Shown here: one piece after another, positions 28,301-36,225 of the stretch
Position numbering within the stretch: the stretch's first letter is position 1
Layout: each line of letters starts with the position of its first letter
Source: Myxococcaceae bacterium
GTDB taxonomy: Bacteria; Myxococcota; Myxococcia; Myxococcales; Myxococcaceae
Length of the DNA stretch: 36,295 bases
Assembly (NCBI GenBank): GCA_017881345.1
Contig: JADGQZ010000029.1
Location: forward strand, 1-36,295
Direction of reading: 5' to 3'
Notes under the pieces: generated by a model
The model's input: the letters and a program-made list of their open reading frames with translations, nothing else
Databases searched by the model: none
What the model was told of the DNA's origin: nothing
Position numbers and translations under genes: made by a program

Positions 28301-28934
28301 CCGGGTCGAGCGCGCGGCCCCGGTGGGCGGCGATCGCCTCCTCGTTCACCATCGCCCGGAGCTGCTCGTCGGAGAGCTCGGTGATCTTCGCCACCTCGTG
28401 CGAGGTGCGGAACCCGTCGAAGAAGTGGATGAATGGCACCCGGGCTCGCAGCGTCGCCGCGTGGGCCACCGCCGCGAGGTCGTGCGCCTCCTGCACCGAG
28501 CCCGAGGCCAGGAGTCCGAGGCCGATCTGCCGGCAGGCCATCACGTCCGAGTGGTCCCCGAAGATGCTGAGCGCGTGCGTGGCCAGCGTGCGCGCCGCCA
28601 CGTGCATGCAGAACGCAGTCAGCTCCCCGGCGATCTTGTAGAGGTTGGGGATCATCAGCAGCAGGCCCTGCGACGCCGTGAAGGTCGTCGTCAGCGCCCC
28701 GGCCTGGAGTGCCCCGTGGACCGCCCCTGCCACCCCCGCCTCCGACTGGAGCTGGACGACCCGCGGGACGACGCCCCAGATGTTCTGCTGGCCGTGTGCC
28801 GACCACTCGTCAGCCAGCTCGGCCATCGTCGAGGAGGGAGTGATGGGGTAGATGGCGATGGTCTCGGACAGCCGGTGGGCAACCGAGGCCACGGCCTCGT
28901 TCCCATCCACGGTGAGGAGGCGAGGCGTGCTCAT
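25353..28934 (-). CDS. nifJ: Pyruvate:ferredoxin (flavodoxin) oxidoreductase, single chain
   Basis: The protein has 1193 residues from ATG 28934, preceded by GGAGGG; the track's 145-residue extension is Arg-rich and rejected. Domains in order: the pyrimidine-binding domain with YPITPSSTMAE (residues 29-39), the transketolase-like domains, the gamma domain (GMGGRINAVMQACFF), the ferredoxin domain with two [4Fe-4S] sets near residues 689 and 744 (CIQCNKCALVCPHAAIR; CTGCGLCIEVCPAKDK), the proximal cluster and TPP start CSGCGETPY near 818, and GDGWAYDIGYGG near 965. It splits pyruvate and CoA into acetyl-CoA, CO2 and reduced ferredoxin, an oxygen-sensitive route. No regulator is adjacent. The next gene is the DHOD-like protein. 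Length matches known single-chain PFORs. Confidence 0.97.
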   Translation of the reverse strand: MSTPRLLTVDGNEAVASVAHRLSETIAIYPITPSSTMAELADEWSAHGQQNIWGVVPRVVQLQSEAGVAGAVHGALQAGALTTTFTASQGLLLMIPNLYKIAGELTAFCMHVAARTLATHALSIFGDHSDVMACRQIGLGLLASGSVQEAHDLAAVAHAATLRARVPFIHFFDGFRTSHEVAKITELSDEQLRAMVNEEAIAAHRGRALDPEHPVLRGTAQNPDAFFQAREACNPFYAVCPEIVQEEMDRLGKLTGRQYHLVDYHGHPQAERVVVAMGSGAEVAHETVDWLLSKGERVGVVKIRLYRPFPAEEFLAALPRTARAVAVLDRTKEPGAPGEPLYMDVLTTFAEARAGRPIPAVVGGRYGLSSKEFDPGMVRAVFENLARPEPKNHFTIGIVDDVTRTSLEWKRDFEISVPGRTQAVFYGLGSDGTVGANKASIKIIGEETEHAAQGYFVYDSKKSGAMTISHLRFGPGPIRSSYLVKQAGFVGVHQFQLIDRMDVLELAAPGAVVLINAPYTPEQVWDRLPREFQETVLEKKLQLHVIDAVKVAQTAGMGGRINAVMQACFFALSGVLPRDEAIEQIKRSIEKTYKKKGAEVVRRNHAAVDASLASLFAVKIPGKMTATRGRPPVVAPEAPDFVRRVTAVMLENKGDLLPVSAFPIDGTWPTATARWEKRNLALEIPVWDGPICIQCNKCALVCPHAAIRTKVYGEGAVATAPEGFKHMAFKGQAGSAYTVQVAPEDCTGCGLCIEVCPAKDKANPRHKALELAPQPPLRDQEKRSFDFFLDLPEVDRTTLRLDVKGSQFLQPLFEFSGACSGCGETPYIKLLTQLFGDRMIISNATGCSSIYGGNLPTTPYSVNRDGRGPAWANSLFEDNAEFGFGIRLGSDALRHLAETVLKRQAPVLGDAFVTALLEADQSTEAGIAAQRKRVAELKGRLKTDTLEGRTLRGLADHLLKKTVWIVGGDGWAYDIGYGGLDHVLSTDVDVNILVLDTEVYSNTGGQQSKATPLGAAAKFAAAGKSIGKKDLGLLAMGYRTAYVAQVAFGAKDAQVVKAMLEAESYRGPSLVIAYSHCIAHGYDLVNGLEQQKRAVDSATWPLYRFDPRRSAAGQPPLVLDSGPAKLPVREYMREEARFRITESLDPERYKQLLAWAQQNVTQRYGVYEQLAKVVVPQATAIPDVRPPPAASQE

Positions 28935-29067
28935 GCCCTCCAGCGGTAGCACGGGGTATGCCGCTCGCCTGAGGTCTCCTGCGGCGCAAGCCATGCGCCC
29001 TGCCCCTGCGCCGGGTCCGGGCGCCGCATGCGGTGCGGGCTCCGCGCGGCGCCTTGGCGATGGCGCG
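28935..29067. promoter_or_regulatory. Divergent intergenic region between PFOR and hydrolase genes
   Basis: This 133-base gap has to carry promoters for PFOR (minus) and the hydrolase (plus). It is GC-rich with GCGC-type short repeats. I see no clear -10/-35 pair or regulator dyad. Confidence 0.25.
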
Positions 29068-29967
29068 ATGCGCCGTCGGTGGCTCTGGCCTTTCGTTCTT
29101 GCTGCCACTGCCGCGTGCGCCAGCCCCCCCCGACCTCCGCAACCGGCGCCAGCCGAGGCGTCGAAGAGGGTCGACCGGCCCGAGCCCGCGCCCGAGCGCG
29201 TCGAGTTCGCCAGCGGGTCGCTTCGGCTGCACGGTCTGCTCTGGAGGCCCGCCGGAGGGGGGCCGTTCCCGGCGGTCCTCTTCAGCCACGGGTCGGGAGG
29301 CGCCACGCCCGACGAGACGGCGGGGCTCCCGATGACCGAGGCCGCTGCGCGACTCGCTCCACTCTTCACCCGACGCGGCTACGCCTTCTTCTACCCCTTC
29401 CGGCGTGGCCAGGGTCCGTCCGCGGATGGAGCTCCCTCGCTGCAACAGGTCCTCGCGCGCGAGGAACGGGCGCATGGGACGCAGGCTCGGCAGCGCCTGC
29501 AGGAGATGCTGCTGCAGACGGAGCAGCTCGAGGACGTGCTCGCTGCGCTCGCCGTTCTGGAAGAGATGCCCGGAATCGATCGGTCACGTCTGGTGCTCGT
29601 GGGACACTCCTTCGGCGGACAGCTCACCATCCTCGCCGCGGCCCACGACCGGACGGTCCGGGCAGCCGTGACATTCGGGGCCGCCGCGGAGTCGTGGTCA
29701 CGGTCAGCAGACCTGCGCTCCATCCTGCGCGAGGCAGCTCACCGGGCGCGCTGCCCGATCCTTCTCGTACAATGGAGCAACGACTTCGACACCGAGCCGA
29801 GCATCGCGCTGAGCAAGGAGCATCGACCCGGTGGCCCGGTCCGCGTCGCCATCCTCTACCCTCCGGTGGGGTCGAGCCGCGAGGAAGGCCACAACGGCCT
29901 CTACCTGGCAGTGACGGAGTGGGAGCCGGACGTGTTCCGGTTCCTGGCCGAGGCAATTCCGCCATGA
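29068..29967 (+). CDS. Exported alpha/beta hydrolase, dienelactone-hydrolase-like
   Basis: The protein has 299 residues from ATG 29068 (MRRRWLWPFVLAATAACASPP); the track's 72-residue extension is a shadow of PFOR and the gap. The leader could be a signal peptide or a lipoprotein signal ending in TAAC (Cys17), although Thr at -3 is not usual. A Pro-rich linker follows. The hydrolase core has the oxyanion strand PAVLFSHGSGG, the nucleophile elbow GHSFGG (Ser181), the acid NDFDTEP (Asp239 or Asp241) and the catalytic His275 in EEGHNGLYL. It probably acts on an ester in the envelope; the substrate cannot be told. A long Gln/Glu-rich helix (residues 122-157) forms the lid. It is divergent from PFOR. 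Confidence 0.82.
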   Translation: MRRRWLWPFVLAATAACASPPRPPQPAPAEASKRVDRPEPAPERVEFASGSLRLHGLLWRPAGGGPFPAVLFSHGSGGATPDETAGLPMTEAAARLAPLFTRRGYAFFYPFRRGQGPSADGAPSLQQVLAREERAHGTQARQRLQEMLLQTEQLEDVLAALAVLEEMPGIDRSRLVLVGHSFGGQLTILAAAHDRTVRAAVTFGAAAESWSRSADLRSILREAAHRARCPILLVQWSNDFDTEPSIALSKEHRPGGPVRVAILYPPVGSSREEGHNGLYLAVTEWEPDVFRFLAEAIPP

Positions 29968-30013
29968 CCCGCGCCCGGTCCGCGCACACTTCTCGCATGA
30001 ATCGCGAGGTGCT

Positions 30014-30029
30014 CGGACCGTGGGGTCCG
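30014..30029 (+). terminator. Short perfect hairpin between hydrolase and hemerythrin genes
   Basis: CGGACC-GTGG-GGTCCG has a 6-bp stem and a 4-base loop, about 46 bases after the hydrolase stop. There is no U-tract, so its role as terminator is uncertain. Confidence 0.35.
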
Positions 30030-30106
30030 CTGCGCAAGCTGTGCGCCCGAAGGCTGACGGGCGTTCGGCGGCCGAAGGGATTGCGGGTCTGCCCAGGAGG
30101 ACCACC

Positions 30107-30559
30107 ATGGAGCTGAGCGCGAGTCAGGTCCGCAGCCTCATCCTCGACGAGCACACCGTCCTCCGGGACGTCCTCGAGGAGATCGACGAGACGCTGGGGG
30201 AGATGACGCGGCGTGTCCCGGGCGCCATCGGGCGTCTCCGGGGCACGCTCCGGACGTTTCAGGATGCCTTCCTCCGTCACCTGAACCACGAGGAGACGGT
30301 GCTCCGTCCGCTGCTGGTCGATGTGGACGCCTGGGGCCCGGCGCGGGTCGAGGCGATGGACGAGGAGCACAGGGCGCAGCGCGCTGCCATCGCCGAGCTC
30401 AGCCGCCTGGCTCTGGACCAGGACCTCGATGCCACCGTCCAGCGCATCGAGGACTTCGTGCGCCGGCTCCGCGCAGACATGGACGGCGAGGAGCACCACG
30501 CGCTGAGCCCGGAAGTGCTCCGCGACGACATCATCGTCATCGACACCTTCATGGGCTAG
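30107..30559 (+). CDS. Hemerythrin HHE domain protein
   Basis: The protein has 150 residues from ATG 30107 (MELSASQVRSLILDEHTVLRD), with CAGGAGG six bases upstream; the track's longer N-terminus is rejected. The four-helix HHE cation-binding fold is supported by His16 (LDEHTVLRD), His58/His61/Glu62 (FLRHLNHEETVLRPLL), His88 (MDEEHRAQR) and His130/His131 (DGEEHHALSPEVL). Such proteins bind a di-iron site and sense or store O2, NO or iron. It stands alone between the hydrolase and the convergent nuoN (20 bases away). A role in oxygen or nitric oxide handling near PFOR is inference from context only. Confidence 0.88.
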   Translation: MELSASQVRSLILDEHTVLRDVLEEIDETLGEMTRRVPGAIGRLRGTLRTFQDAFLRHLNHEETVLRPLLVDVDAWGPARVEAMDEEHRAQRAAIAELSRLALDQDLDATVQRIEDFVRRLRADMDGEEHHALSPEVLRDDIIVIDTFMG

Positions 30560-30580
30560 CCGGGCTCTCGAGCGCCGGGG

Positions 30581-32041
30581 TCAGCGTCGGGACGAGACCG
30601 CGGCCGGCTCGGCGAGCAGATCCGCCGCCGCGACGTCCGCCGCCTCGAGCAGCGGGCGCGGCCAGAGCCCCAGGCCCACCACCGCGATGAGGCACGCGCC
30701 GATGGCGAGCCGGAGCGGAAGACGCGTCGGCACCGGTGCGCTCCCCTCCCCCTCGGCCATGAAGGTCGAGCGGGCCACGCTCAGGTAGTAGAAGAGGCCG
30801 AGCACCGCGAGCGCGACGCCGAGCACGACCAGCCAGCCGAGCCCCGCGCGGTAGCCGGCGAGAAGCACGAAGAGCTTCGCCCAGAACCCGGCGACGAACG
30901 GGATGCCCGCCAGCGACAGCAGGAAGATGAGCAGCGCCGCCCCGAGCGCAGGGGCGCGGCGCGACAGCCCGGCCAGCTTCGCCACGCCATGGCCGCCCGA
31001 GCCCTCGGCCCCTGCGTGCAGCACCAGGAACGCACCGAGATTGGTGAAGACGTAGGTGGCCATGAAGAACAGCGACATCGCCAGCCCCGCCCGCGTCCGC
31101 GCAGCGAGGCCGATGAGCACGTAGCCCATCTGTGCGATGCCGGAGAACCCGAGCAGACGGCGAACGTCGGACTGGTTCAGGGCGAAGACGTTACCGACCA
31201 GCATGCTCGCCGCCGACAGGAGCACGACCGCCGGCGCCCAGAGGCTCCCCTGCCGCGCCCAGCCGTGCAGCAGGACCACCGCGAGCGCGGCGAGGCCGCC
31301 CAGCTTCGGCGCCACCGACAGGAACGCCACGAACGGCGTGGGCGCGCCCTGGTACGTGTCCGGTACCCAGAAGTGGAACGGCACCGCGCCGATCTTGAAG
31401 CCGAAGCCGGCGATGATGAGCAGCATCCCCACCGCCGCGAGCGGCGCCCGCGCCGGGTCTGCCACCACGTCGATCTGCGTCGTCCCGCTCAGGCCGACCA
31501 CCAGCGCCAGCCCGAAGAAGGTCAGCGCCGAGCTTGCCGTCCCGGTGACGAAGAGCTTCAGCCCCGCCTCGGCGCCCAGGCGCGGGCGGTCCGGGGGCCC
31601 GTCGTTCTTGGCCCAGGCGGCGAGCGCGTAGAGCGGGATGCCCATCAGCTCGAACGAGACCACGAGGAGCGCCCAGTCCCGCGCCCCCGGGATCATCATC
31701 ATCCCCGAGGTGCTGAAGAGGACCAGGGCCAGGTATTCGGCCTGACGACCCCCGGCGCGCGACTCGAGCCAGTCCATCGAGCCGAGGATCGCCAGCAGCG
31801 CGCTGACGACGAAGACCCGCTGGAGGAACAGGGACCAGGGCCCGGCGACGTACGCCCGGTGGGGAGCGGCCCCCGCCGAGTTCATCCCCAGGGAGAGCCC
31901 GAGGAGCGCAAGCAGCAGCCCCACGGCGAGCCAGCCCCACAGCCGCCCGCGGCCAGGCAGGAGCGTGTCGCCCCCGAGCACCACCGCGCCGATGGCAGCA
32001 ACGGCCATCGCCGGACCGAGCAGCTGGAACCAGGGGTTCAT
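30581..32041 (-). CDS. nuoN: NADH-quinone oxidoreductase subunit N
   Basis: The protein has 486 residues from ATG 32041 (MNPWFQLLGPAMAVAA). It is an antiporter-like, proton-pumping membrane subunit of complex I with about 14 helices. Typical stretches are SFELMGIPLYALAAW (the conserved Glu of helix 5), GFGFKIGAVPFHFWVPDTYQGAPTPFVAFLSVAPKL and LNQSDVRRLLGFSGIAQMGYVLIGL. Its start overlaps the nuoM stop by four bases. It is the last gene of the visible operon; the convergent hemerythrin gene ends 21 bases further. Length and motifs are normal. Confidence 0.97.
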   Translation of the reverse strand: MNPWFQLLGPAMAVAAIGAVVLGGDTLLPGRGRLWGWLAVGLLLALLGLSLGMNSAGAAPHRAYVAGPWSLFLQRVFVVSALLAILGSMDWLESRAGGRQAEYLALVLFSTSGMMMIPGARDWALLVVSFELMGIPLYALAAWAKNDGPPDRPRLGAEAGLKLFVTGTASSALTFFGLALVVGLSGTTQIDVVADPARAPLAAVGMLLIIAGFGFKIGAVPFHFWVPDTYQGAPTPFVAFLSVAPKLGGLAALAVVLLHGWARQGSLWAPAVVLLSAASMLVGNVFALNQSDVRRLLGFSGIAQMGYVLIGLAARTRAGLAMSLFFMATYVFTNLGAFLVLHAGAEGSGGHGVAKLAGLSRRAPALGAALLIFLLSLAGIPFVAGFWAKLFVLLAGYRAGLGWLVVLGVALAVLGLFYYLSVARSTFMAEGEGSAPVPTRLPLRLAIGACLIAVVGLGLWPRPLLEAADVAAADLLAEPAAVSSRR

Positions 32042-33585
32042 CGACGGAGCGCCTCCGCCACCAGCGCCACCCGGTTCAGGTAGCCGGAGGTGGTGGTGTC
32101 GATGACGTCGAGGATGAGCCGCGGCCAGACGCCGAAGACCACCAGGCAGGTGCAGAGCACCACCGGGGCGAACCACTCCGTGCGGTGCGGGTCGCCGAGG
32201 TGGGCGACATCACCCAGCGGCCTCGGCCCCCAGAAGATGATCTTCGAGGCCCGGAGCACGTAGACCGCGGTGACGAACGCGCCGAGCACCGCGGGGATGG
32301 TCCACCAGGCGCTCCGGCCCGTCGCCGCGCCGAGGAAGACCAGGAACTCGGCCACGAACCCGGCCGTCCCGGGAAGACCGAGGGAGGACAGCGCGCCCAG
32401 GGTGAAGAAGGCGGCGATGGCCGGCATGGCATGGGCGAACCCGCCCATCTTGGCGAGGTCCCGGGTGTGCGCCCGCTCGTAGACCAGGCCCACAAGGGCG
32501 AAGAAGAGCCCGGTCATGATGCCGTGGGCGAACATCTGGAACACCGCACCGTTCCAGCCCACCGGGGTCAGGGTGGCCGCCCCGAGCATCACCACGCCCA
32601 TGTGGCTCACCGACGAGTAGGCCACGATGTACTTGAGGTCGTCCTGGGCCGCGGCGCAGAGCGCGCCGTAGAGGATGTTGACCACCGCCACCGCGCCCAC
32701 CAGCGGAGCCCAGGCCACCGCCGCCTCGGGGGCCAGCACCATCCCCACCCGCATGACGCCGAAGGCGCCGAGCTTCATCAGCACGCCCGCGTGCAGCATG
32801 CTCACCGCGGTGGGCGCCGAGGCGTGGCCGTCCGGGCTCCAGGTGTGGAACGGGAAGACGCCGGCGAGGGTCCCGAAGCCGAGCCAGAGCAGCGGGAAGA
32901 CCCACATCTGCGTCGAGCGCGGGATGGACGCCGCCGCGAGCAGGCCGAGGTCGAAGGTGCTGCCGCCGGCGCGGGACCAGAGCCCGAACATGGCGACCAG
33001 GATGGCGGCCGATCCGACCAGCAGCATCAGGGTGAGCTTCATCGCCGCGTACTCGCGGCTGCCCACCACGAACCAGCGCCAGGCGCCCTTGAAGGGGCCC
33101 GCCGCCTTCACCTTGTGGCTGCTGCCCCAGATGCCGATGAGCAGGTACATCGGCAGCACGGCGATCTCGTAGAAGAGAAAGAAGACGAACAGGTCCTGGC
33201 TGACGAACACCCCGAACACCCCGGTCACCAGGGTGAGCAGGAGGACGAAGAACTCCTTGTCCCGGCGCTGCACCGTCCAGCTCGCCAGCACACCGGTGAC
33301 GATGATGATTCCGGTGAGGAGCACGAGCGCGATGCTCCAGCCGTCCGCGGCGAGGGAGAGCGAGATGCCCATCGAGGGCACGAGCGGATAGCGCTCCGCC
33401 ATCTGGAAGCCGCCGGTGCCCTTGTCCCAGCTGAGCGCCGCCACCACCGCTCCCACCAGGCCGCCGCTCGCGCCGGCCAGCGACACCCAGCGGATGGCCT
33501 GCCGCATGCGCCCGGGGATGAGGAGGAGCAGCGCGGCGGCGATCGCCGGCGAGGCCACCATCCAGGCGAGGAGGTGCCCCTTCAT
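32038..33585 (-). CDS. nuoM: NADH-quinone oxidoreductase subunit M
   Basis: The protein has 515 residues from ATG 33585 (MKGHLLAWMVASPAIAAALL). It is an antiporter-like proton-pumping subunit of complex I with about 14 helices. Visible signatures are LFVFFLFYEIAVLPMYLLIGIWG (conserved Glu), FHTWSPDGHASAPTAVSMLHAGVLMKLGAFGVMR, DDLKYIVAYSSVSHMGVVMLG and LGLPGTAGFVAEFLVFLGA. Both ends overlap the neighbours by four bases (nuoL before, nuoN after). No missing key residue is seen. The promoter lies upstream of the window in the nuo operon. Confidence 0.97.
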   Translation of the reverse strand: MKGHLLAWMVASPAIAAALLLLIPGRMRQAIRWVSLAGASGGLVGAVVAALSWDKGTGGFQMAERYPLVPSMGISLSLAADGWSIALVLLTGIIIVTGVLASWTVQRRDKEFFVLLLTLVTGVFGVFVSQDLFVFFLFYEIAVLPMYLLIGIWGSSHKVKAAGPFKGAWRWFVVGSREYAAMKLTLMLLVGSAAILVAMFGLWSRAGGSTFDLGLLAAASIPRSTQMWVFPLLWLGFGTLAGVFPFHTWSPDGHASAPTAVSMLHAGVLMKLGAFGVMRVGMVLAPEAAVAWAPLVGAVAVVNILYGALCAAAQDDLKYIVAYSSVSHMGVVMLGAATLTPVGWNGAVFQMFAHGIMTGLFFALVGLVYERAHTRDLAKMGGFAHAMPAIAAFFTLGALSSLGLPGTAGFVAEFLVFLGAATGRSAWWTIPAVLGAFVTAVYVLRASKIIFWGPRPLGDVAHLGDPHRTEWFAPVVLCTCLVVFGVWPRLILDVIDTTTSGYLNRVALVAEALRR

Positions 33586-35381
33586 TGCCAGGCTCCGAGC
33601 ACCAGCAGCACCACCGCGCCGATCACCACCGCCAGCGCGTAGTCGCGGGTCCGGCCGGTCTGGACGGGGCGAACCACGGTGCCGACCTCGAGCGTCCCCC
33701 AGCCGAGGCCGTTGATCGCCCCATCGACGAGGTAGCGGTCCACCCAGCGGAGCACGCCGCTGAGCGGGAGCAACACGCCCCGGTATCCGAACGCCCAGGT
33801 CCGGTCGACGATCGACGCCCGGTCCAGCGCGGCGATGGTTCCAGCCAGAGGAGCCTCGCGGCCGCGCGAGTAGAGCACGAGGGCGAGCGTCAGGCCCGAG
33901 AGCGCGGCCACGCTTGCCAGGACCGGAGTCAGCCCGAGGTGCAGGTGCATCTCCTCGCCCATCCCGCGCGCGAGCCACGGCCCGAGCAGCCCACCGGCCA
34001 CGGTGGGGATGGCGAGGGCGAGCAGCGGCCCGGTCATGACGGCCGGCGACTCGTGCGCGTGCGCGGCCGCGGGCGAAGGCTTGCCGAGGAAGGTCAGGAC
34101 CAGCACCCGGCCCATGTAGAACGCGGTCAGGAACGCGGTGGCCAGGAGCAGCGCCCAGGGAATCCACCCCGCACGGCCCTCGACCGCGGTGAGGATGGCG
34201 TCCTTCGAGGCGAAGCCGGCGAACGGGGGCACGCCGGCGAGTGACAGGGCGCCCACGGCGAAGGTCGCAGCGGTGAGGGGCATCTTGCGCCCCAGGCCGC
34301 CCATGTCGGTCATGAAGTTGGAGTGCACCGCGTGGATGACGCTGCCCGCGCCGAGGAACAGCAGCGCCTTGAAGAAGGCATGCGTCCCGAGGTGGAAGTA
34401 CCCGGCGAAGGCCGAACCGGCCCCCAGCGCCGCCACCATGAACCCCAGCTGCGAGCAGGTGGAGTACGCGAGGACGCGCTTGATGTCGGTCTGCACCAGG
34501 CCCAGCAGCGCGGCGAAGACCGCGGTGATGGTCCCGATCCACAGCATCCCGCCCTGGACCCAGTGCGCCTGGGTGAAGAGCGGGTCAGCCCGGACGACGA
34601 GGTACACGCCTGCGGCCACCATCGTCGCGGCGTGGAGCAGCGCCGAGACCGGCGTGGGGCCCTCCATCGCGTCGGGGAGCCACACGTGCAGCGGGAACTG
34701 GGCGGACTTGCCCATCACCGCGATGAAGATCAGGGCCGCGGTCGCCTCGGCCACCTCGGGCCGGAGCGCCACGTCCCAGGAGAACGCGCCGGTGCGCGAG
34801 TACAGGAGCAGGAGCGCGAACAGGAAGCCCATGTCCGCGAGCTTGGTCATCCAGAACGCCTTCACCGCGGCCCGCGCGGCGGTCGGGCGGTCGAAGTGGA
34901 AGCCGATGAGGAGGTAGCTCACCAGACCGACCAGCTCCCACCCGGCGAACGCCTGGAGCAGGTCCGGCGCGAGCACCAGGGTGTTCATGCTGAAGAGGAA
35001 GAGCGCGTGGTAGGTGAAGTACCGCCCGTAGGAACGGTGCGTCTCGCCGTGCATGTACGCGAGCGAGTAGACCTGCACCGCCAGGGCGACCAGGCACACC
35101 ACCGCGAGCATCGGGATGGAGACGGCGTCGAGCCGGACGCCGATCTCGCCCAGCCCCCGGCCCTGCACCAGCATCCATGGAACGGTGGCGCGGATTGCAC
35201 GGCCCGCGACGTCCTGCGCGAGCAGGGCCCCGGCGGCGCCGGTGGCGAGCACGCTGCCGGCGATGGCGAGCACGGCGGAGGGAGTGCCCCGGTGCCGGAG
35301 CGGCGGGATGAGAACCGAGAGGAGGGCAGCGGCGAGCGGGGCGCCGACCGTCACCAGCGCGAGGAGGACCGACGGGCTCAT
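33582..35381 (-). CDS. nuoL: NADH-quinone oxidoreductase subunit L
   Basis: The protein has 599 residues from ATG 35381 (MSPSVLLALVTVGAPLAAALL). It is the distal antiporter-like subunit of complex I. Signatures include LLQAFAGWELVGLVSYLLIGFHF (conserved Glu in GWELVG), AVMGKSAQFPLHVWLPDAMEGPTPVSALLHAATMVAAGVYLV, VQTDIKRVLAYSTCSQLGFM, HAFFKALLFLGAGSVIH and GVPPFAGFASKDAI. A C-terminal part follows with the long lateral helix region and a last helix (VVIGAVVLLVLGAWQ). It overlaps nuoK and nuoM by four bases each. It is slightly shorter than the E. coli protein (613 residues). Confidence 0.97.
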   Translation of the reverse strand: MSPSVLLALVTVGAPLAAALLSVLIPPLRHRGTPSAVLAIAGSVLATGAAGALLAQDVAGRAIRATVPWMLVQGRGLGEIGVRLDAVSIPMLAVVCLVALAVQVYSLAYMHGETHRSYGRYFTYHALFLFSMNTLVLAPDLLQAFAGWELVGLVSYLLIGFHFDRPTAARAAVKAFWMTKLADMGFLFALLLLYSRTGAFSWDVALRPEVAEATAALIFIAVMGKSAQFPLHVWLPDAMEGPTPVSALLHAATMVAAGVYLVVRADPLFTQAHWVQGGMLWIGTITAVFAALLGLVQTDIKRVLAYSTCSQLGFMVAALGAGSAFAGYFHLGTHAFFKALLFLGAGSVIHAVHSNFMTDMGGLGRKMPLTAATFAVGALSLAGVPPFAGFASKDAILTAVEGRAGWIPWALLLATAFLTAFYMGRVLVLTFLGKPSPAAAHAHESPAVMTGPLLALAIPTVAGGLLGPWLARGMGEEMHLHLGLTPVLASVAALSGLTLALVLYSRGREAPLAGTIAALDRASIVDRTWAFGYRGVLLPLSGVLRWVDRYLVDGAINGLGWGTLEVGTVVRPVQTGRTRDYALAVVIGAVVLLVLGAWQ

Positions 35382-35674
35382 CCCTTTGCCTCGCTGGCCA
35401 GCTCGAGCAGCGTGTCCCCGTGCCGTCGGTACAGGAGCAGCACCAGGGCCAGCCCCACCGCGACCTCGGCCACGGTGACGGCCAGCGCGAAGAGCACCAG
35501 GGGGTGCCCCGGCGCTCCGCCGAACCGGGCGAAGGCGACGAAGACCAGGTTGGCGGCGTTGGCCATGACCTCGATCGAGAGCAGGAGCGCCACCGCCTGC
35601 CGCCGGGTGACCAGGCCGTAGATGCCGGTGGCGAAGACCGCGGTCGCGACGAGGAGGAGCGCGCGCAGGGTCAT
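35378..35674 (-). CDS. nuoK: NADH-quinone oxidoreductase subunit K
   Basis: The protein has 98 residues with three membrane helices. The membrane-buried glutamates of the proton path are present: LLLSIEVMANAANLVFVAF and FALAVTVAEVAVGLALVLLLYR. The tail (RRHGDTLLELASEAKG) is typical. It overlaps nuoL by four bases and its start overlaps the nuoJ stop by four bases, so the operon is tightly coupled. Size is standard for NuoK (about 100 residues). Confidence 0.97.
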   Translation of the reverse strand: MTLRALLLVATAVFATGIYGLVTRRQAVALLLSIEVMANAANLVFVAFARFGGAPGHPLVLFALAVTVAEVAVGLALVLLLYRRHGDTLLELASEAKG

Positions 35675-36225
35675 GGTGGGCTTCCTTCCCGCAGCGCCAC
35701 CGGATCCGGTCCCTCGACCCCCTCGGGGGACGGGTCCCGCCTCCGGGCGAGCACCACCGCGCTGATGATGGCAGCGAGCAGGAGCACCGAGGCGACCTCG
35801 AAGGCGATGAGGTACCGGTCGAGCAGCGCGAGCGCGAGGTCCTGCGTCGACGGGGGCTCCACCGCCGTGAGTTCCGAGAGGTCGGTCCGGAAGATCGCTG
35901 AGGCGACGATGCCGAAGAACGCCAGGGCCGCAAGGGCGCCGCGGACGCGGTTGGTGCCGTCGATGCCAACCGTCGTGCCGTCGTACTTCCGGGTGACCAT
36001 CACTCCGAAGATCATCAGGGTGACGACGCCGCCCACGTAGGTGAGCACCTGGACCCCCGCGAGGAAGGGAGCGTGCAGGAGCCCGTAGAGCACCGCCGTG
36101 CCGAGCAGCGTCCCGGCCAGCCAGAGGACCGCGCGGACCAGGTTTCCGCTGGTCACCACCAAGATCGCGGGGAAGCCGACCAGCAGAAAGGCGAGGAGCC
36201 CGAAGCCCAGCTCGGAGGGGCTCAC
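35671..36225 (-). CDS. nuoJ: NADH-quinone oxidoreductase subunit J
   Basis: The protein has 184 residues from GTG 36225 (MSPSELGFGLLAFLLVG). Five hydrophobic helices are seen, with the typical NuoJ core FLAGVQVLTYVGGVVTLMIFGVMVTRK around residues 55-80, including the pi-bulge helix YVGGVV region. The C-terminal tail is charged and Pro-rich (RRRDPSPEGVEGPDP). The GTG start overlaps the TGA stop of the preceding gene (GTGA), which supports this start. It links the peripheral arm to the pumping subunits. Confidence 0.95.
   Translation of the reverse strand: MSPSELGFGLLAFLLVGFPAILVVTSGNLVRAVLWLAGTLLGTAVLYGLLHAPFLAGVQVLTYVGGVVTLMIFGVMVTRKYDGTTVGIDGTNRVRGALAALAFFGIVASAIFRTDLSELTAVEPPSTQDLALALLDRYLIAFEVASVLLLAAIISAVVLARRRDPSPEGVEGPDPVALREGSPP

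Noticed and set aside
25695-28949. 1084-residue plus-strand ORF opposite PFOR
   Set aside because: It is antisense to a fully motif-supported PFOR gene; the composition (Val/Leu/Arg/Asp/His) is typical of the complementary frame of high-GC genes.
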